NCBI GenBank assembly: GCA_029747015.1
Contig: JAKOGI010000181.1
Span: 586,501-650,500 of the forward strand
Length of the DNA: 64,000 nucleotides
Direction: 5' to 3'
From: Carnegiea gigantea
Lineage: Eukaryota; Streptophyta; Magnoliopsida; Caryophyllales; Cactaceae
The translations under genes and the position numbers were made by a program. The first letter of the stretch is position 1, and every line of letters begins with the position of its first letter. This document shows positions 23,220 through 35,700 of this stretch, one piece after another. The notes beneath the pieces were generated by a model. It did no database searches. It saw only the letters and a program-made list of their open reading frames with translations, and had not been told where the DNA came from.

Positions 23220-24815
23220 TGCGTCCATGACTACCCACATGCACAATTAATTACAACCCAATAATTAATCAACACTTACAAGTCAATTATAGTTGAAAAT
23301 AAATGCAGGAAATAATTAGAGATTACTAGACCTGGCAAAATTTTACCGGAACCGACAACCCGACCGAGCCCACTTGAAAAAGTTAGGGTCTGGACAAAAT
23401 TTTGGAATCCAAATCCGTTAGGGTTAGTGTTGACCCCTTTGGGTCAGGTTGACTTTTTGATATAAATATTTTTATGTAAAAATTCTATTTACCTAATGTA
23501 TGTACTAACTTGTTACCTGTTAATGAGGATGCAGCCGTTAAAATCTTATTTAAAAGGAGCGAAATTCCTATATTTTCACCATCTTTTAAATTTTTCACGT
23601 CTTTCTTCCCTATCAATTACTCTAGTCTATTACAATAAAATCTTTGTTGTGATACTATCGTTAAATTTTTGCTATGACAAACTATCCTTTCATCATCTAA
23701 TCAAATCATTGTGTCACTGCATAAAGTAGTATATTTGGGTCAAAAAAGACTTGCACATGGTTGAACATCTTCTTCAGGTGAATGATATCGACATGATCAA
23801 GTATATTTCATAGGAAAAATAGTTAAAGGTGCATGCAATTTTCTTTTCTTTTCTTTTTTTTCCTTATTCTCTTGATGAAAAAATATGATCTAAAAGGTAA
23901 ATGAGTCTTGAGTTCAATAGAATGACACCTAAAAAGGAGCTTAACAATTAAAGTTGGATGTTTTTGAGCTAGTTAATTTTTTATTTTTAAAAAGAAATTA
24001 CACTAATTCTTATAATATTTTTAGAAGGGAAAAAAAAGAAAAAATACTTCTAACCTATTGGGTCTAACCCGAACCGAAGATACCCGAAATAGACCGATCT
24101 GCATTTAACCCGTCCGCTCAAAATGATAGATCTAGAAAAGACACCAAATTTAACATTGAAAACCCTCTAATGTAGAGGGAAATATCAAGAGCCATACTAA
24201 ACGCAAATAATCCACTACAAAAATAGTAAGTTGTATAAATGAGTAACCATCTCTAATTATTTGCACTAATTCAAGATGCAGAACAATTCAAAAGCAATGC
24301 AAAAAATACCTTTCGGCTCAAATACAATTGCATAAGATCACCAATCAGTTCTACCAGCGTCTAGACAACCAGCCAAATGGTTGCATAAAATCACCTTGCG
24401 ACACCCACCAGATCTTGTTGCCCAACACCTGCCACCACCCACGAGATGTTGTTGCACAACTCATGCCGTCACTCACTCTCAATCTTGTAACCTCACAAAT
24501 TTATGTCTAATTTGTGATTCACCAAGATTGACTTTTCCTGGGTGATTCTCACCCAAACAACACCCAAGGCCTTAATTTATAGGGTGCAAGTGCTTGGACA
24601 ATAAGGGGTTAACTTGCCTAAGACCATCCAGCTGCACGTAGTTACAACCGACTTAACAAAAATAAATGAAGGCTTTAGAAGCCTTTTCTCCATGTAATCT
24701 ATGATGGCCTAACAAATCAAAAAACATTCGTTTTTGATTTCTTAGTCCGATGTGGACTAAATGATGCAAGGCTTATATTATTTCTTTTTTATTATTAGGC
24801 TAGACAAATCCAACA
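23220..24815 (-). repeat. LTR of element B (3' LTR), interrupted by a MITE-like insert
   Basis: It aligns with 28798-29531 in two parts: about 23220-23321 and about 24141-24815. The intervening bases have no counterpart in the other LTR. Confidence 0.7.
23322..24140. mobile_element. MITE-like insertion in the LTR of element B
   Basis: About 820 bases absent from the partner LTR. The left end reads CTAGACCTGGCAAAATTTT and the right end, reversed, begins CTAGATCTATCATTTTGAG, an imperfect inverted pair. Both ends are followed inward by CCGAACC/CCCGACC-type words, a style common in plant hAT-type MITEs. A target duplication is not clear. There is no coding capacity. Confidence 0.5.
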
Positions 24816-27800
24816 AATCTCCCCCTCTAGCCCAACGGAAGAGACCTTCACTTTTCGTCATAGCGCTTGGAGCTCAACCTGACTAACTGGGTACATAAGT
24901 AGAACTTACCCCTGAGAATGACTTTAGTCAACATGTTTGCAATATGTTTATTCATGTGAATCTTGTTTAACATTGTTAGCTTTCCCTCGGTAATTGACTA
25001 CAACCAATGATATCTTACATCAATATGCCTCTTGCAGGAGTGACATATGGAATTCTTACCCAAGTGAATTGCGCTCTAATTGTGGCAAAAAATTAAACAC
25101 CACATACTTAATCTATTTTAGCCTTAACTCATGAAGAAACTGCTTCATCCACAATATCACATTCCCTACTTCAACAACAACTATATAATCAGCTTTAGTT
25201 GTAGATTGCACCACATACTTTTACAACTTGGATTTCCAAGATGCAGCTACCTAGCAAAAGTTAAGATACAACCCGATGCAGATCTTCTATCATCTAAACA
25301 ATCCACCATATTAGAATCAGTATAATATTCAAGAATTGGATCAAACCTACCAAACTATAAATAGAGTTTGGTTGTTCCTCACAAGTGTCTCAAGATCCAT
25401 TTAACAGCTCTGCAATGAGCCATTCATGGGTTGGAAAAGTACTTGCTGACAACAACAATTCTATGAGAAATATCTGGTTGGAAATAGACCATAACATATA
25501 TGAGTGAACCAACTACAAAAACACATGGGAATTTACACAGCTCCAATTTCTCCTCATTCGATTATGGATAATCTCTCTTGTTCAACTTGAAGTGAGCGGC
25601 AATTAGAGTACTGATTAGCTTGGCATTTCTTATGTTGAACTTTTTAAGCACCCATTCAACAGATTCCTCCTATGATAGCCATAATTTCTTATTCTTTTAA
25701 TCCCATGTAATATCCATGCCAAGAACTTGCGGTGTCAAACCTAAATCTTTCATGTAAAGATTTAGCCAACTCTCCTTTACTTGCTAATCAGACTAGCATC
25801 ATGCCCAACATTCAACATTTCATCAATATAAAGCAACAAGATAATGAAGTTAGCTTTGGGAAATTAGCAAATGTACAAACAATGATCATCTTCAATCCTT
25901 TTATAGCCTTGGCTAGTCATAAAGGAGTCAAATTACTTATATCATTGTCTGAGTGCCTTTTTTAAACCATACAGACTCTTCATCAACCTACAAACCATGT
26001 TCTCTTTTTCTTCAACTTCAAAACTTTCATGTTGACACTTGTAGATTTCCTCTTACAAGTCTCCATATAGGAATACAGTCTTTACAACATGTTGCCCAAG
26101 TTCAAGATCCTAGTAGTAGCTAATATTAGTACAACCTAAATGGAACTCATCTTCATTATAGGGGAGAATATTTCACTAAAGCCAACACACTTTTTCTAAG
26201 CACATCCTTTAACTAAAAATTGAGCCTTATATTTCAAGATCTACCTGCTATCCTTCTTCAATTTGAATACCTACTTGTTTCTAAATGCCTTTCTTCCTTT
26301 TGGAAGTTCCACTAAGTCATAAGGGTCATTCTTTTTTAAAGAATTCATATTTCTCTGTGGCTTGAATCTAACATTGTTTGTCCTTGTAAGACTATAGTTC
26401 TTTAAAGCCCTCAAATTCCTCCTTATCAATCAAAATAATATACTTAGAAGAGGTGTATCTAGTTGACGACTAGCAATCCCTTGTACTCCTCCTTGTTGGA
26501 GGAACTGCAGCAGTTCTAGGAGATTACTCCCTCTGATCATGACCATCATCTACAAGAGTGTCATTTATAGTTGGTTCTATAGTACTCTCAGGTCTTGTCT
26601 CAAATATTCCTCCATTATCTATGGTAGCTCCAGATGAGATAGATACTAGTGTCACATTAGCCACATTTGTAAGATGTTGACTGGTGTGACTAAAGCAATT
26701 AATGTCAACTACGGCCTCATGCTCGTAAAAGATAACATCTTTGCATTTTACTATTTTTGTCTTCTCTAGCTAGAACCTATAATCTGTAGCCGCACTCCTC
26801 ATCACCATGGCTAATGAACACATAAGAAGTGGCCTTGCTATCAAGTTTCAATCTCTATTCCTTAGGTACATGCATCAAGGCCTTACACCAAAAAACTTTC
26901 AAATGGTCATAAGAAGTAGTCTTTCCAGTCCAAACTCACTTTGGAATGTCAAACTGCAAATGAACTGATTGAGCTCTATTGACGATGTAAACTACTGTAC
27001 AAACATCTTTATTCCAAAATGTCTTTGGCAACTTGGACATTCTATGTATCGATCTCACCTTCTCCACAATAATTTTATTCATCCTTTGTCTAACTCCATT
27101 ATGTTGTGCTGCGCCAGGTTCTGTCCTCTCATAGCGAATGTCATACTTCCTACGGTACTCCTCAAATTCATCAAATGTGTACTATCTAGCATTATCTATT
27201 GGGAAAGCCTTTAAGTGCATGCCTATCTCCTGTCTTCACAATGACATAAAAGTGCAGAAACTTCTGGAATACCTAGCTTTTTATTTTTAAGATATACACC
27301 CAAAGTTTTACATGAAGCATCATCAATAAGTGTGTAAAATATCTATCATTATACAAAGAATCCACCTCAATGGGGCTATATACATCATAATGTATCAATT
27401 TAACTAGATTTTCCTTTCATTTTAAGTGTTGGCAAAAAGAAACTCTATAACGCTTACCAGATAGCAATCATAAGTGTTGAGATTTGGTGATACATTATCC
27501 TCAATAATATTAAGCTGCCTGCCAGCAACCACATAGATTTACTTGTATCTTTAAGAGCATACAACAAAGCTCACCTCTTACAACAAGTAAGGATCCCTTG
27601 ATAAGCTTCCAGATACCATTACTAAGGTGGTGCTTGTAGTCATCCTTGTCTAGATCACTTATCGAGATCAAATTCCATAGCAAATTTACAATATGTCTTA
27701 CATTCTTCAGAATAACTGTGTAGCCAATATTGGTCTGAATGCATATATCACCTATCCCAACAATATCAACAACCATAGTTTTACACACCTTGGCATTACC

Positions 27801-27900
27801 AAAATTTCCAGCAATCTAACAGCTGAAATACTCTCTCTTGGGAGCACACTGATACGAAGCAGTTAAATCGACAACCTACTCAGCATCAGAATTAATAATA
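24816..27900 (-). pseudogene. Element B pol remnant
   Basis: The polypurine tract is at 24816-24830. RNase H remains are around 25020-25100 and RT remains around 25350-26500 in several frames. Integrase remains are around 26700-27400. The pre-integrase and protease region is at 27510-27900, where the longest surviving frame (92 codons, 27788-27510) covers the part after the protease active site with V-R-H-I-V-N-L-L-W-N-L-I-S-I-S-D-L. An eroded D-A-S-Y-type protease motif lies near 27880. The order protease, integrase, RT, RNase H is that of Copia elements. Confidence 0.7.
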
Positions 27901-28780
27901 TGGTTGCACTCTCTGGTTACACTAACAATTGTGAAAAATTCATAATCTAAACAATCATATGAGACAACTGCTGCAATATTTTTTTCGATAGCCTTCTTCT
28001 GTTTTTTATCGTCTCCTTGTCCCTATGTCTGAGAGTTGCAGAATTTTTGATATGCTCTGGTTTTCCACACTTCCAACATGTAGATGTTCCCTTATTTTGG
28101 TATCTATTATGACCTTTTTCCCTTTCCTTTTCCCCTTTCCTTTGTGTCCTCTACTCTTACTTCTACCTCTCCCCTCAGTCACAAGAGCCTAGTTGATATT
28201 ACCACCCATCTCCTTTCAACAGGCTTCTTCATTTAACAAGCAACCTTTGACTGTTCCTAAGCTTGAGTTACTATCAGTAACCACTAGGGTTTCCCAACTA
28301 CCGATAGAGAACCCAGGAGAACCAATGTCTGGCAAAGAAAATTCCAAATAACACAACTGATTAACATCTTAAAATCACTCAAGTGCTTGGTAATTATACA
28401 CCGCCTCTCAATTTTAGGTTCCAAAGCAGACAATTGATTAATCAGGAAAGCTTTATTTCAGGCAATATTTCTTTGGCAGAGTCCTTCTAGCTTTGCCCAT
28501 AAGTTATGGGCATTAGTCGTGTTCGCTACATGCTGAAACACATTGACATCCAATCATTGTTTAATCATACCGATAGCATTCCTATTTAATTTGTTTATTG
28601 TTTAGCCTCCATCTTTTTAGGTTTTATACCTTTCAACTTAATGGGATCATAAAGATTCTTACAACAAAGAAACTGATCCATCAATGGCTTTCAAATCGAA
28701 TAATTACCAATTAACTAACTCAATCATTGAAATACCAGTTGAACTCTCCGTAGTTCTCACAATTAATTATACCACTACTT
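27901..28780 (-). pseudogene. Element B gag remnant
   Basis: On the minus strand a zinc knuckle near 28040-28080 reads C-W-K-C-G-K-P-E-H-I-K-N-S, so the last Cys is lost. Upstream blocks near 28380-28680 are compatible with a Copia Gag but lie in several frames. No ORF over 60 codons survives. Confidence 0.55.
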
Positions 28781-28792
28781 GCTTTGATACTA
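28781..28792 (-). other. Degenerate tRNA-Met primer site of element B
   Basis: The minus strand reads TAGTATCAAAGC against the usual TGGTATCAGAGC, a few bases inside the 5' LTR. Confidence 0.5.
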
Positions 28793-28797
28793 CTTAT

Positions 28798-29531
28798 AGT
28801 TTCCAAGACTTCCAATAGGAACATTTAGTTACAACTTAATAATTAACCAACAACCACGAGCGAATAATATGCAAAAACAAATTCAGGAAATGATTAAATA
28901 CGCCACCAATTAACATGAAAATGCTCCAGTGTAGAAGGAAAAATCACAGGGCAAAGCGACAGAAAGTATTCACCATAAAAATAGTAAACAGTATAACGAG
29001 TAACCATATTAAATTATTTACCCTAATTCGAAACCCACAGCAATTTAGGAATGATACATAAACTACCTCTAGGCTCACATACAATTGAGCAAGACCACAA
29101 ATTGATTCTACCACCACCTAGACAACCACCCAAGTTGTTGATAAATCACCTTGCGGCACCCACGAGATCCTATTGCACAACCCCTACCACCACCCACTCT
29201 GAATCTTACAACCTCATAAATTTATATCTAATTTGCGATTCACCGAGCTTGCCTTTTCTTGGATGATCCTCAAACAACGACCCTAGATCTTAATTCATAG
29301 ACTGCAATTGCTTGGAGAATAAGGCATTAACCTACCTAAAACAATCTAGCTATAAGTCGGTTACGACAGAGTGAACAAAAATCAATCAAGGCTTAGAAGC
29401 CTTTTCTCCAAGCAGTCAATCATGGCTTAACAAATCAAAAATTTTCTTGTTTGATTTCTTTGTCTAACGTGGACTAAACAAAGCAAGGCTTATTTTATTT
29501 CTTTTTTTAATTGGGGTGGACCATTCCAACA
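28798..29531 (-). repeat. LTR of element B (5' LTR)
   Basis: About 734 bases aligning with the two parts of 23220-24815. Shared blocks include CACCTTGCGGCACCCAC/CACCTTGCGACACCCAC and the segment with GTGGACTAAA near the end. The start is approximate to a few bases. Confidence 0.7.
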
Positions 29532-30880
29532 ATTCTCATAGGGATGTGAAGATCAATGCCAAGCACTTCCTTTTCAGTGTGTTGTACTTAGACCTCTAAT
29601 TTACTTTGATCCATGGTCTAAACTAAGGCATCTTGTAATTATACTTTAACAAAACCTCTAAGGCCATCTCCTTACTAAAAGAGTAATTCAAGAAAAGATG
29701 GCCCTTAATATCTTGCCAAGATTTGCAAAGCACACAAGAGGCATCAGAGAGCATACTCCATTTTTAAGCCTATTAAGGGTCGTATATCGATCTAAGGTAG
29801 CTAACCAAGATATGAAGAAATCTTTTGGCAAATTCCATTTACCCCAAATCTATTTGATCCAATAAATATTTGTATCAGTGCATGTTGTGAGCCATCAATA
29901 CCCATTAAAAAACATAATATATACCTCCCTTACTAGCTTTCCAGTAGCCTTGATCATTATAACGAGTCTTCAACTAATATATGACTTAAATCACTCGTTT
30001 GCGCATCCAACATGCACCTCTATTCGATTGATATTCCCACCAGTAGCATTGCGTAAGATAGATACCCCAAGCATATCTGCCAACCAAAGCTACGTTCCAT
30101 AACCTTGGGTTTTCATTGCCAAACCTCCATCAAATTTTGGTTAATGCACAAGATCCTAGGCAAGCAGAGATGTTTTTATATGCTATTGCCCCCTACTTAA
30201 AGAAATCTTCTGCAAGCCTAAGTAATTTGATGCAAAACATATGTTGGGAAGACAAAAACTGAAGCCTAATATATCTGCATACTTGTCAAGACCGAGTTTT
30301 TCAACTAAACTTTTCAAACAAGGTAATTTTCTTCTAGTACAGTCGTGGATCCTTCTTGTTGTTCTTCCATTAAAACTTGGCAATCAACTTACAATACCTT
30401 TACAGGTATAAAAGGGACACCTAAGCTCTTGATGGAAAGCCCACTATCGTAAAAATCAATAAGTTAAAGAATATGCTTTCTCACTGAGGGCTCTGCACTA
30501 GTAAACATTATTTCAGATTTGGAGACATTGATCTATAACCTTGAAGCATCTAATAATCTCTTAAAAAACTCCAAACCAAAAACAATCTTTAGGTCACCTC
30601 CACATAGGAGCATAACATCATCTATAAAGTAGAAGTGATCGATCTTCAAACTTTTTCATTTTGGATGGAAATGAAAATTTTCATGTATCTTAGCCAATCT
30701 TAAGCATCTCAACAAATATTGCACACACAAGAAGTAAAGCAAAGGTAACATGAGGTCACCTTTGCTAACTCCACTTCTCCTTTCAAGTGACCCAAAAGGA
30801 GTGTCATTCACCATAGCATAATATTTATTAGAACTAAGACACTACATAATCCAATTTATAAAAGGTCTAGGAAACCCCAA
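29532..30880 (-). pseudogene. LINE-type reverse transcriptase fragment
   Basis: The minus strand contains G-V-S-K-G-D-L-M-L-P-L-L-Y-F-L-C near 30730-30770, matching the plant LINE block GDPLSPLLF. About 140 bases on it reads F-Y-F-I-D-D-V-M-L-L-C-G-G-D near 30595-30640, the position of F-A-D-D. Next come S-G-L...K-S and a zinc-binding-RVT-like stretch whose longest frame is 66 codons (30383-30183). Frames change several times. It is a 5'- and probably 3'-truncated relic. A poly(A) tail was not seen, so the left end is set only by the LTR of element B. Confidence 0.68.
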
Positions 30881-30889
30881 AGGAGTTTG

Positions 30890-30898
30890 CTCTCTCTC

Positions 30899-30954
<56 letters not shown>
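30890..30954. repeat. (CT)n microsatellite
   Basis: Sixty-five bases of nearly pure CT repeat with one CCC interruption. It sits exactly between the LINE fragment and the start of element C. Confidence 0.97.
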
Positions 30955-30957
<3 letters not shown>

Positions 30958-31651
30958 TATTGTTATTTCAATTCCTAGTAGTTGTTACATGTGATGCTTG
31001 GTGATAATTGCTTCTGTGATTCTATCATGTTTAGAGGCTACATCTCCTAACTTGGGTTGGGATTAACGCCAGTTATGCTTAATTAGTCATGAATGATCCC
31101 CAATCTTATTTTATGTTTGTGTTAGTTAATTCTACTTTTGCTTACCACATGTTCAATGAATTACTTAAAAGAACGTTCATATATTTTTGCTCGAGTTTAG
31201 GGAAACGTTGAAAGACAAAACCTTTACCTTGTGGGACTTGATGGATGATTAGGGTTTTAATATGAAAATAATTAGGATCATAATTAGTATTTGTGATTGT
31301 TTATCTTATAGTCCTTTGACTTTTAGTTCCATGAAAATAAGTGGCTATAGTTCTAAATTAGTCTTCGGTGCTTGAAAGAGGAAGGGAATGGGCCTAGTTG
31401 TCAATCTATCCATTCATGATTGCTTGCTTGAATAAGTTTCACGGGCTTAGTAATTAACTTGCTAGCATAATTGTACTGTTAATTCCAACATGAGTATTTC
31501 AATTATCTGATCTCTAGTTTTACATCCCCGATAAAGTTTTTGGTAATTTGATTAGTTTTGGTGCTTGAAAACTAGCTCCTTGTGGATTCAATCTTTACTT
31601 ACCAGTTGCTAGTTATAGCTACGCCGTGCACTTGTAGTTAAGAACGTAACA
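30955..31651 (+). repeat. Partial LTR of element C
   Basis: The right end (CTCCTTGTGGATTC ... GTGCACTTG ... ACGTAACA) aligns with the end of the D LTR. The left end is not defined. Confidence 0.6.
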
Positions 31652-31657
31652 AGTTTT

Positions 31658-31675
31658 TGGTGTTGTTGCCAAGAA
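31658..31675 (+). other. Primer-binding site of element C, degenerate tRNA-Asp type
   Basis: TGGTGTTGTTGCCAAGAA, compared with the usual Athila TGGCGCCGTTGCCGGGGA. Most differences are C to T or G to A, consistent with decay of methylated CpG. Confidence 0.6.
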
Positions 31676-31914
31676 ACTTCTTCTTTTGAATACTAGTAGA
31701 TATTAGAATATCCTCAACTAGGCTTTTATTTTTCTTTTGTAGTTTTTAGTTCTTCTTCATTTTTGCTTTACACTGCTTATTCTAGAAGTAGTGTTTGCTT
31801 TGCATGCATAGAAAAAGCCAAGGTAATTAGAAACTTATTCTGGTCAACGCTAAGATGGAAGCAATCACATGAAAATGACGTGTAGAAGCGAGAAGGATGA
31901 AGATAGAGGCAAAG

Positions 31915-32521
31915 ATGGCAGGGCAGAAGAAAATGTGGTGCTTTAGGACTATACAATGTCAAAAACTTCCAGTGTTACCTCTTCTTTTGTAAGATCGGTA
32001 ATTAACGATAATCATTTTGAAATCCAACTAGCTCTCATCACCTTTGTGGGAAAATAAAAATTTGGAGGCTACCCCTTAGAAAATCCCACCAAACACATTC
32101 ACAACTTCTTGCAAAAGTGAGATACTATCAAGTATAATAGGGTCTCTAGCAATACAATCTGGCTAAGGCATTTTTCCTTTTGGCTAAAGGATATAGTTCA
32201 AGAATGGTTGCAGAATGAGGAAGCGAATTCTTTCTTCTTTCACTCAGTATATGAAGAATCCCTATATGATCGCAAAGATAAGACGCGTGCGAGAAGTTCA
32301 AAGATTTGCAGTAGCAATGCGACCACCATGACATTCCCGATTGGCTCCTAGTCTAGACATTCTATAATGGGCTAGAACAATCCGTGAAGATTTCAATTGA
32401 TGTCACAGCAGGAGATGCTTTCATGGGAAAGTTTGTTGAAGCAGCGAGGGCTATGATGGAAGTGATGGCCTCCAACAATTATCACTAGCCTAGCGAGATG
32501 GCTACCCCCTGAGAAGAGTAG
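31915..32521 (+). pseudogene. Element C gag remnant
   Basis: ATGGCAGGG at 31915 corresponds to the gag start of element D (ATGGCTGGG at 34126). Downstream, pieces of the Gag domain appear in changing frames, including I-Q-L-A-L-I-T-F and D-I-V-Q-E-W-L-Q-N-E-E, followed by a region like the end of the Gag helical domain near 32460. It stops at the LTR of element D. Confidence 0.6.
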
Positions 32522-33862
32522 TGAGAAACCCTTATTTTGACTTCATCATAGCCTTTATTTAACCTTCTTGCCCTTTATTCTTATGCTAAACCTCGATGAG
32601 AATGGTCGAATCAACTTCATTGGGTCTGTTTTGTACTTATTGAGTGGTTTTCCTTATTTTAAGGGGTAGATGCCAAGAAGATGAGGAAATCATGAGTCTT
32701 GACGGAAAATGAAGCTTTGGACATGAGTTTAAAGAGGAAAAAGAAGTCTTACGAAGTGTTGTGGGGCTGGAAAGCACGTTTGAAGAGCCAAAGAGAGTGC
32801 ATAGCTAGCTATGCACCGAAACACAACTGTGCACTATTCCAACGATGAAGAGATTTGGAACCTGAATAGGCACACAGCCGACCATGCGTCGACGAATGAC
32901 CGTGCGCCCTGATGATTCTCACGTATTAGCTAATTTCTTGGGTTTATTTTGGGACATCTAAAGTTTTATTAGGGAGCACCTTCTAGGGGTGATTTTGAGG
33001 TTTTATAGAAGGGACTCTGAAGACTCTTCTTGCATTGAATTAGTTGAAGATTGCTTTGCGATTAATTATCGTGATTAATCAATGTTTATACGCCCATTCT
33101 CTTATCTTTTGCAATTTATTTTCAAATTTTCTTTATTCATTCATGTTCAGCAAATTAGGTTTTAGAATTATGACTTTGACTATGTGTAGAGGCTAAGTTC
33201 TACTCTTGGATAGGGAATAGCCTCTATTGTGTTTGAGTGAGCCATGATCTAAGCTTTTGTTTACTTTGCCCATACCTATTGCCTTGGGTCCTTGCTTAGT
33301 ACGTCAAGTGTTTGATGAAAGTCTCGAAAGAGATCTATTTCACTGTCCATAATTAGGGTTCAGGAGGTCATTGAAAGTTGAATCATTTATCTAACTGTGA
33401 CTTTGTGAGTGATTGAATACCTTGATGTGAAGGCAGTTAGGTTTTGATTGGCATTATTCATTACTTAATTTTATGGCTTTGATAATTCTAGTTTTATGAA
33501 AATAGATAATTAGGATTTATTAGCCAGTTTATCGACTGTTGAGAGAAGGTATTGATCCGTTTTAATATATGATCCTTGCATTCCAATCATGTATATGGGT
33601 AGGTTTGCATAGTTTAGTTACTGATTCATGAAGCATAATAGTGTGGTGATTCCTAACTTGAGATCCCATCCATTATTTACTTTAATTTTCATTCATTTAG
33701 CAGATTTAAACTGTTTTCAACAGTCTTCAACTTGAGTGAATATTTTCCTAGACTAAATATTACAATTAGTTTTGGTTATTAAAATCGAGCTCCCTGTGGA
33801 CACGGCTTGTACTTGCCATTGCTAATTACATTGGCACTGTGCACTTGCGGTGATTTTACTCA
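32522..33862 (+). repeat. 5' LTR of element D
   Basis: About 1341 bases from TGAGAAACCC, where homology to the gag of element C stops, to a CA just before the primer site. The partner LTR lies outside the window, so the start is approximate. It contains short inverted motifs (GCATAGCTAGCTATGC at about 32800-32815). Confidence 0.6.
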
Positions 33863-33871
33863 ATAAGTTTT

Positions 33872-33889
33872 TGGTGTCGTTGCCAGCAA
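33872..33889 (+). other. Primer-binding site of element D, tRNA-Asp type
   Basis: TGGTGTCGTTGCCAGCAA, a decayed form of the tRNA-Asp complement used by Athila elements. Confidence 0.65.
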
Positions 33890-34122
33890 ACTTGTTCATT
33901 CAACTTCAGAACCGACTAAACTACCCTAGATTAGGCTTTTTCATTTTTTCTTTGTCTTTTGCTTCTCTTTATCCTTATTTGGACTTGCTTATGCTCGGTA
34001 TAGTTTTCGCTTTGCATGTATAGGCACAGTAATGGAATGAAAACCCTATTCCCCTTGAACCTGAGATCGAAGCAACTGCTTGTAAGCAAAGCAGCACAAG
34101 AAGGAGGAAAGAAGCGAAAGCT

Positions 34123-35700
34123 ATGATGGCTGGGACAGACAATAGAGTTTTACGTGATTATGCTGTGCTACAAGTGACGGCCGATGAGTATCACTGCAAC
34201 TGTTGTAAACTCGATGGTTGAAGCACATAACTTTGGTCTCAAGCCAACCACTATTTTGTTAGCGGTGAGAGATCAATTCGGTAGACAACCCTCAGAGAAC
34301 CCAAATATGCACCTTCGTAACTTCCTTGTGAAATGCGATACAATCAAACTCAATGGGGTACCCACTTATGCTATTCGACCATAACTCTTTCCTTTTTCCT
34401 TGAAGGATAGAGCTAGGGATTGGCTGTGGAACGAAGAGCTGAATACCTTCACGACATGGAACACACTTTCTAAGGCTTTCCTGAGAAAGTAATTCTCACT
34501 AGGTAAGACTGCCAAGTTGAGGGTGGACATTACTTCATTCGCCTAACAACGTGGTTAGTCATTGTACCAAGCTTCGAAGAGATTCAAGGATCTCCAATGC
34601 CAGTGCCCACAACATGACATCCCCAACTAGTTCTTGGTCCAAACCTTTTGCATTGGACTAGACCAGTCTTTGAAGATGTGCACTGATGTTACCGCTGGTA
34701 AAGACCTCATGGTGAAATCGATAGAGGCGAATTGAGATAACCACCTTAAAGAGAAGTGGTGAGATAGCCACCTTGAAGAGAAGTGGTGGCAAGTATGATA
34801 TCAATGCAGTGGACCTTCTTGCCTGTAAGGCAGATGCTCTTACTCAGCGATTTGATCAGCTTGGGGCCTCTAGTTCTGGGGGTTCATCCAGCGTGGTATA
34901 TGAGGTTAGGACTGTTTGTGAGATTTATGGCATTCAAGGGCATATGGCAGCTGACAGTCAAGCCAACATCAAAGGAGTTGAATTTGCAAAATTTCAACCC
35001 TTGCCCACAAAACAACCCTTACTCAAGCGAAGCCACCCGAACGTCTCCTACAGAAACAATAACCCCTTTCCACCTAATGCCACCCAAGCCCCGGGTCCCT
35101 TAATCCACATTCCCAACCTCCTTAACAAAAATCTAATCTAGAAAGTCTTATGGAATGTTCTATCCAAACTCATACTAAGACTAATGAAATTCCCGGTGAG
35201 TTAGTCACTCAACTGAGTTCAAAATTTGAGACACTATGGCAACTGACTAGAAGATGATGGAAAATCAAATAGCCCAGATTACACAGCAAGTAAGCCATCT
35301 CTCTGGACCCCAAGGACACCTACCAGGTTAACTTAAGACCAATCCTAAGGGTCAGATGAATACCGTTATTCTAAGGAGTGGGAAAGAGTTACAGGGACCA
35401 AGAATGCTTAAAAGGGAAGATAAGAGAGAGGTTTAGAAAAAGGATGATATATAGAAGGAGGTTTCCATTGAAACCCATAGTAAGAGCATTGAGGTTGAGA
35501 AGACCTAGGAAGTTCAAACTGAGAGTATTTCATCTCCAGTGAATCTTTATAAGTCCCTAACTCCATATCTTCAAAGGCTAGTGAAGGCCTGAGATGAGCA
35601 CAAGTATGGAAAATTCCTATAAATGCTAAAAAAATCCCACATTAACATTCCCTTTTTGTCAAATTCATGAAGAATTTGCTGTCCAAACAATGAAAGTTAC
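34123..35700 (+). pseudogene. Element D gag
   Basis: ATGATGGCTGGGACAGAC opens the region at 34123. The Gag domain runs from about 34184 to 34735, with N-P-N-M-H-L, then R-A-R-D-W-L-W-N-E-E and F-C-I-G-L-D. After two copies of a PKRSSG-like segment (about 34735-34795) comes the block D-L-L-A-C-K-A-D-A-L-T-Q-R-F-D-Q-L-G. A zinc knuckle start, C-E-I-Y-G-I-Q-G-H, follows with the second Cys replaced by Tyr. A Gln/Pro-rich stretch and a coiled stretch follow to about 35600. Stops and frameshifts occur throughout. Confidence 0.75.

Larger units (their letters stand above)
23220..29531 (-). mobile_element. Decayed Tork-like Copia element B
   Basis: Two related terminal blocks (23220-24815, enlarged by an insertion, and 28798-29531) both end TCCAACA or TTCCAACA on the plus strand, so the LTR starts TGTTGG on the minus strand. 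A polypurine tract (AGAGGGGGAGATT) abuts the left LTR and a degenerate tRNA-Met primer site lies near the right one. Between them, on the minus strand and in many frames, are gag knuckle, protease, pre-integrase, integrase, RT and RNase H pieces. The RNase H end reads HLGKNSICHS...HIDVRYH, the pattern of Tork-lineage elements. LTR divergence is high and stops are frequent, so this is an old insertion. I could not confirm a target duplication. Confidence 0.8.
30955..32521 (+). mobile_element. Athila-like element C, 5' fragment
   Basis: A partial LTR (about 30955-31651) is followed by a tRNA-Asp type primer site and a gag remnant, all on the plus strand. The LTR end and the gag align by eye with those of element D, so the two belong to one family. 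The left side is cut by the CT repeat and the right side by the LTR of D. Element D probably inserted into the gag of C, in which case the rest of C would lie beyond the right edge of the window. Confidence 0.65.
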
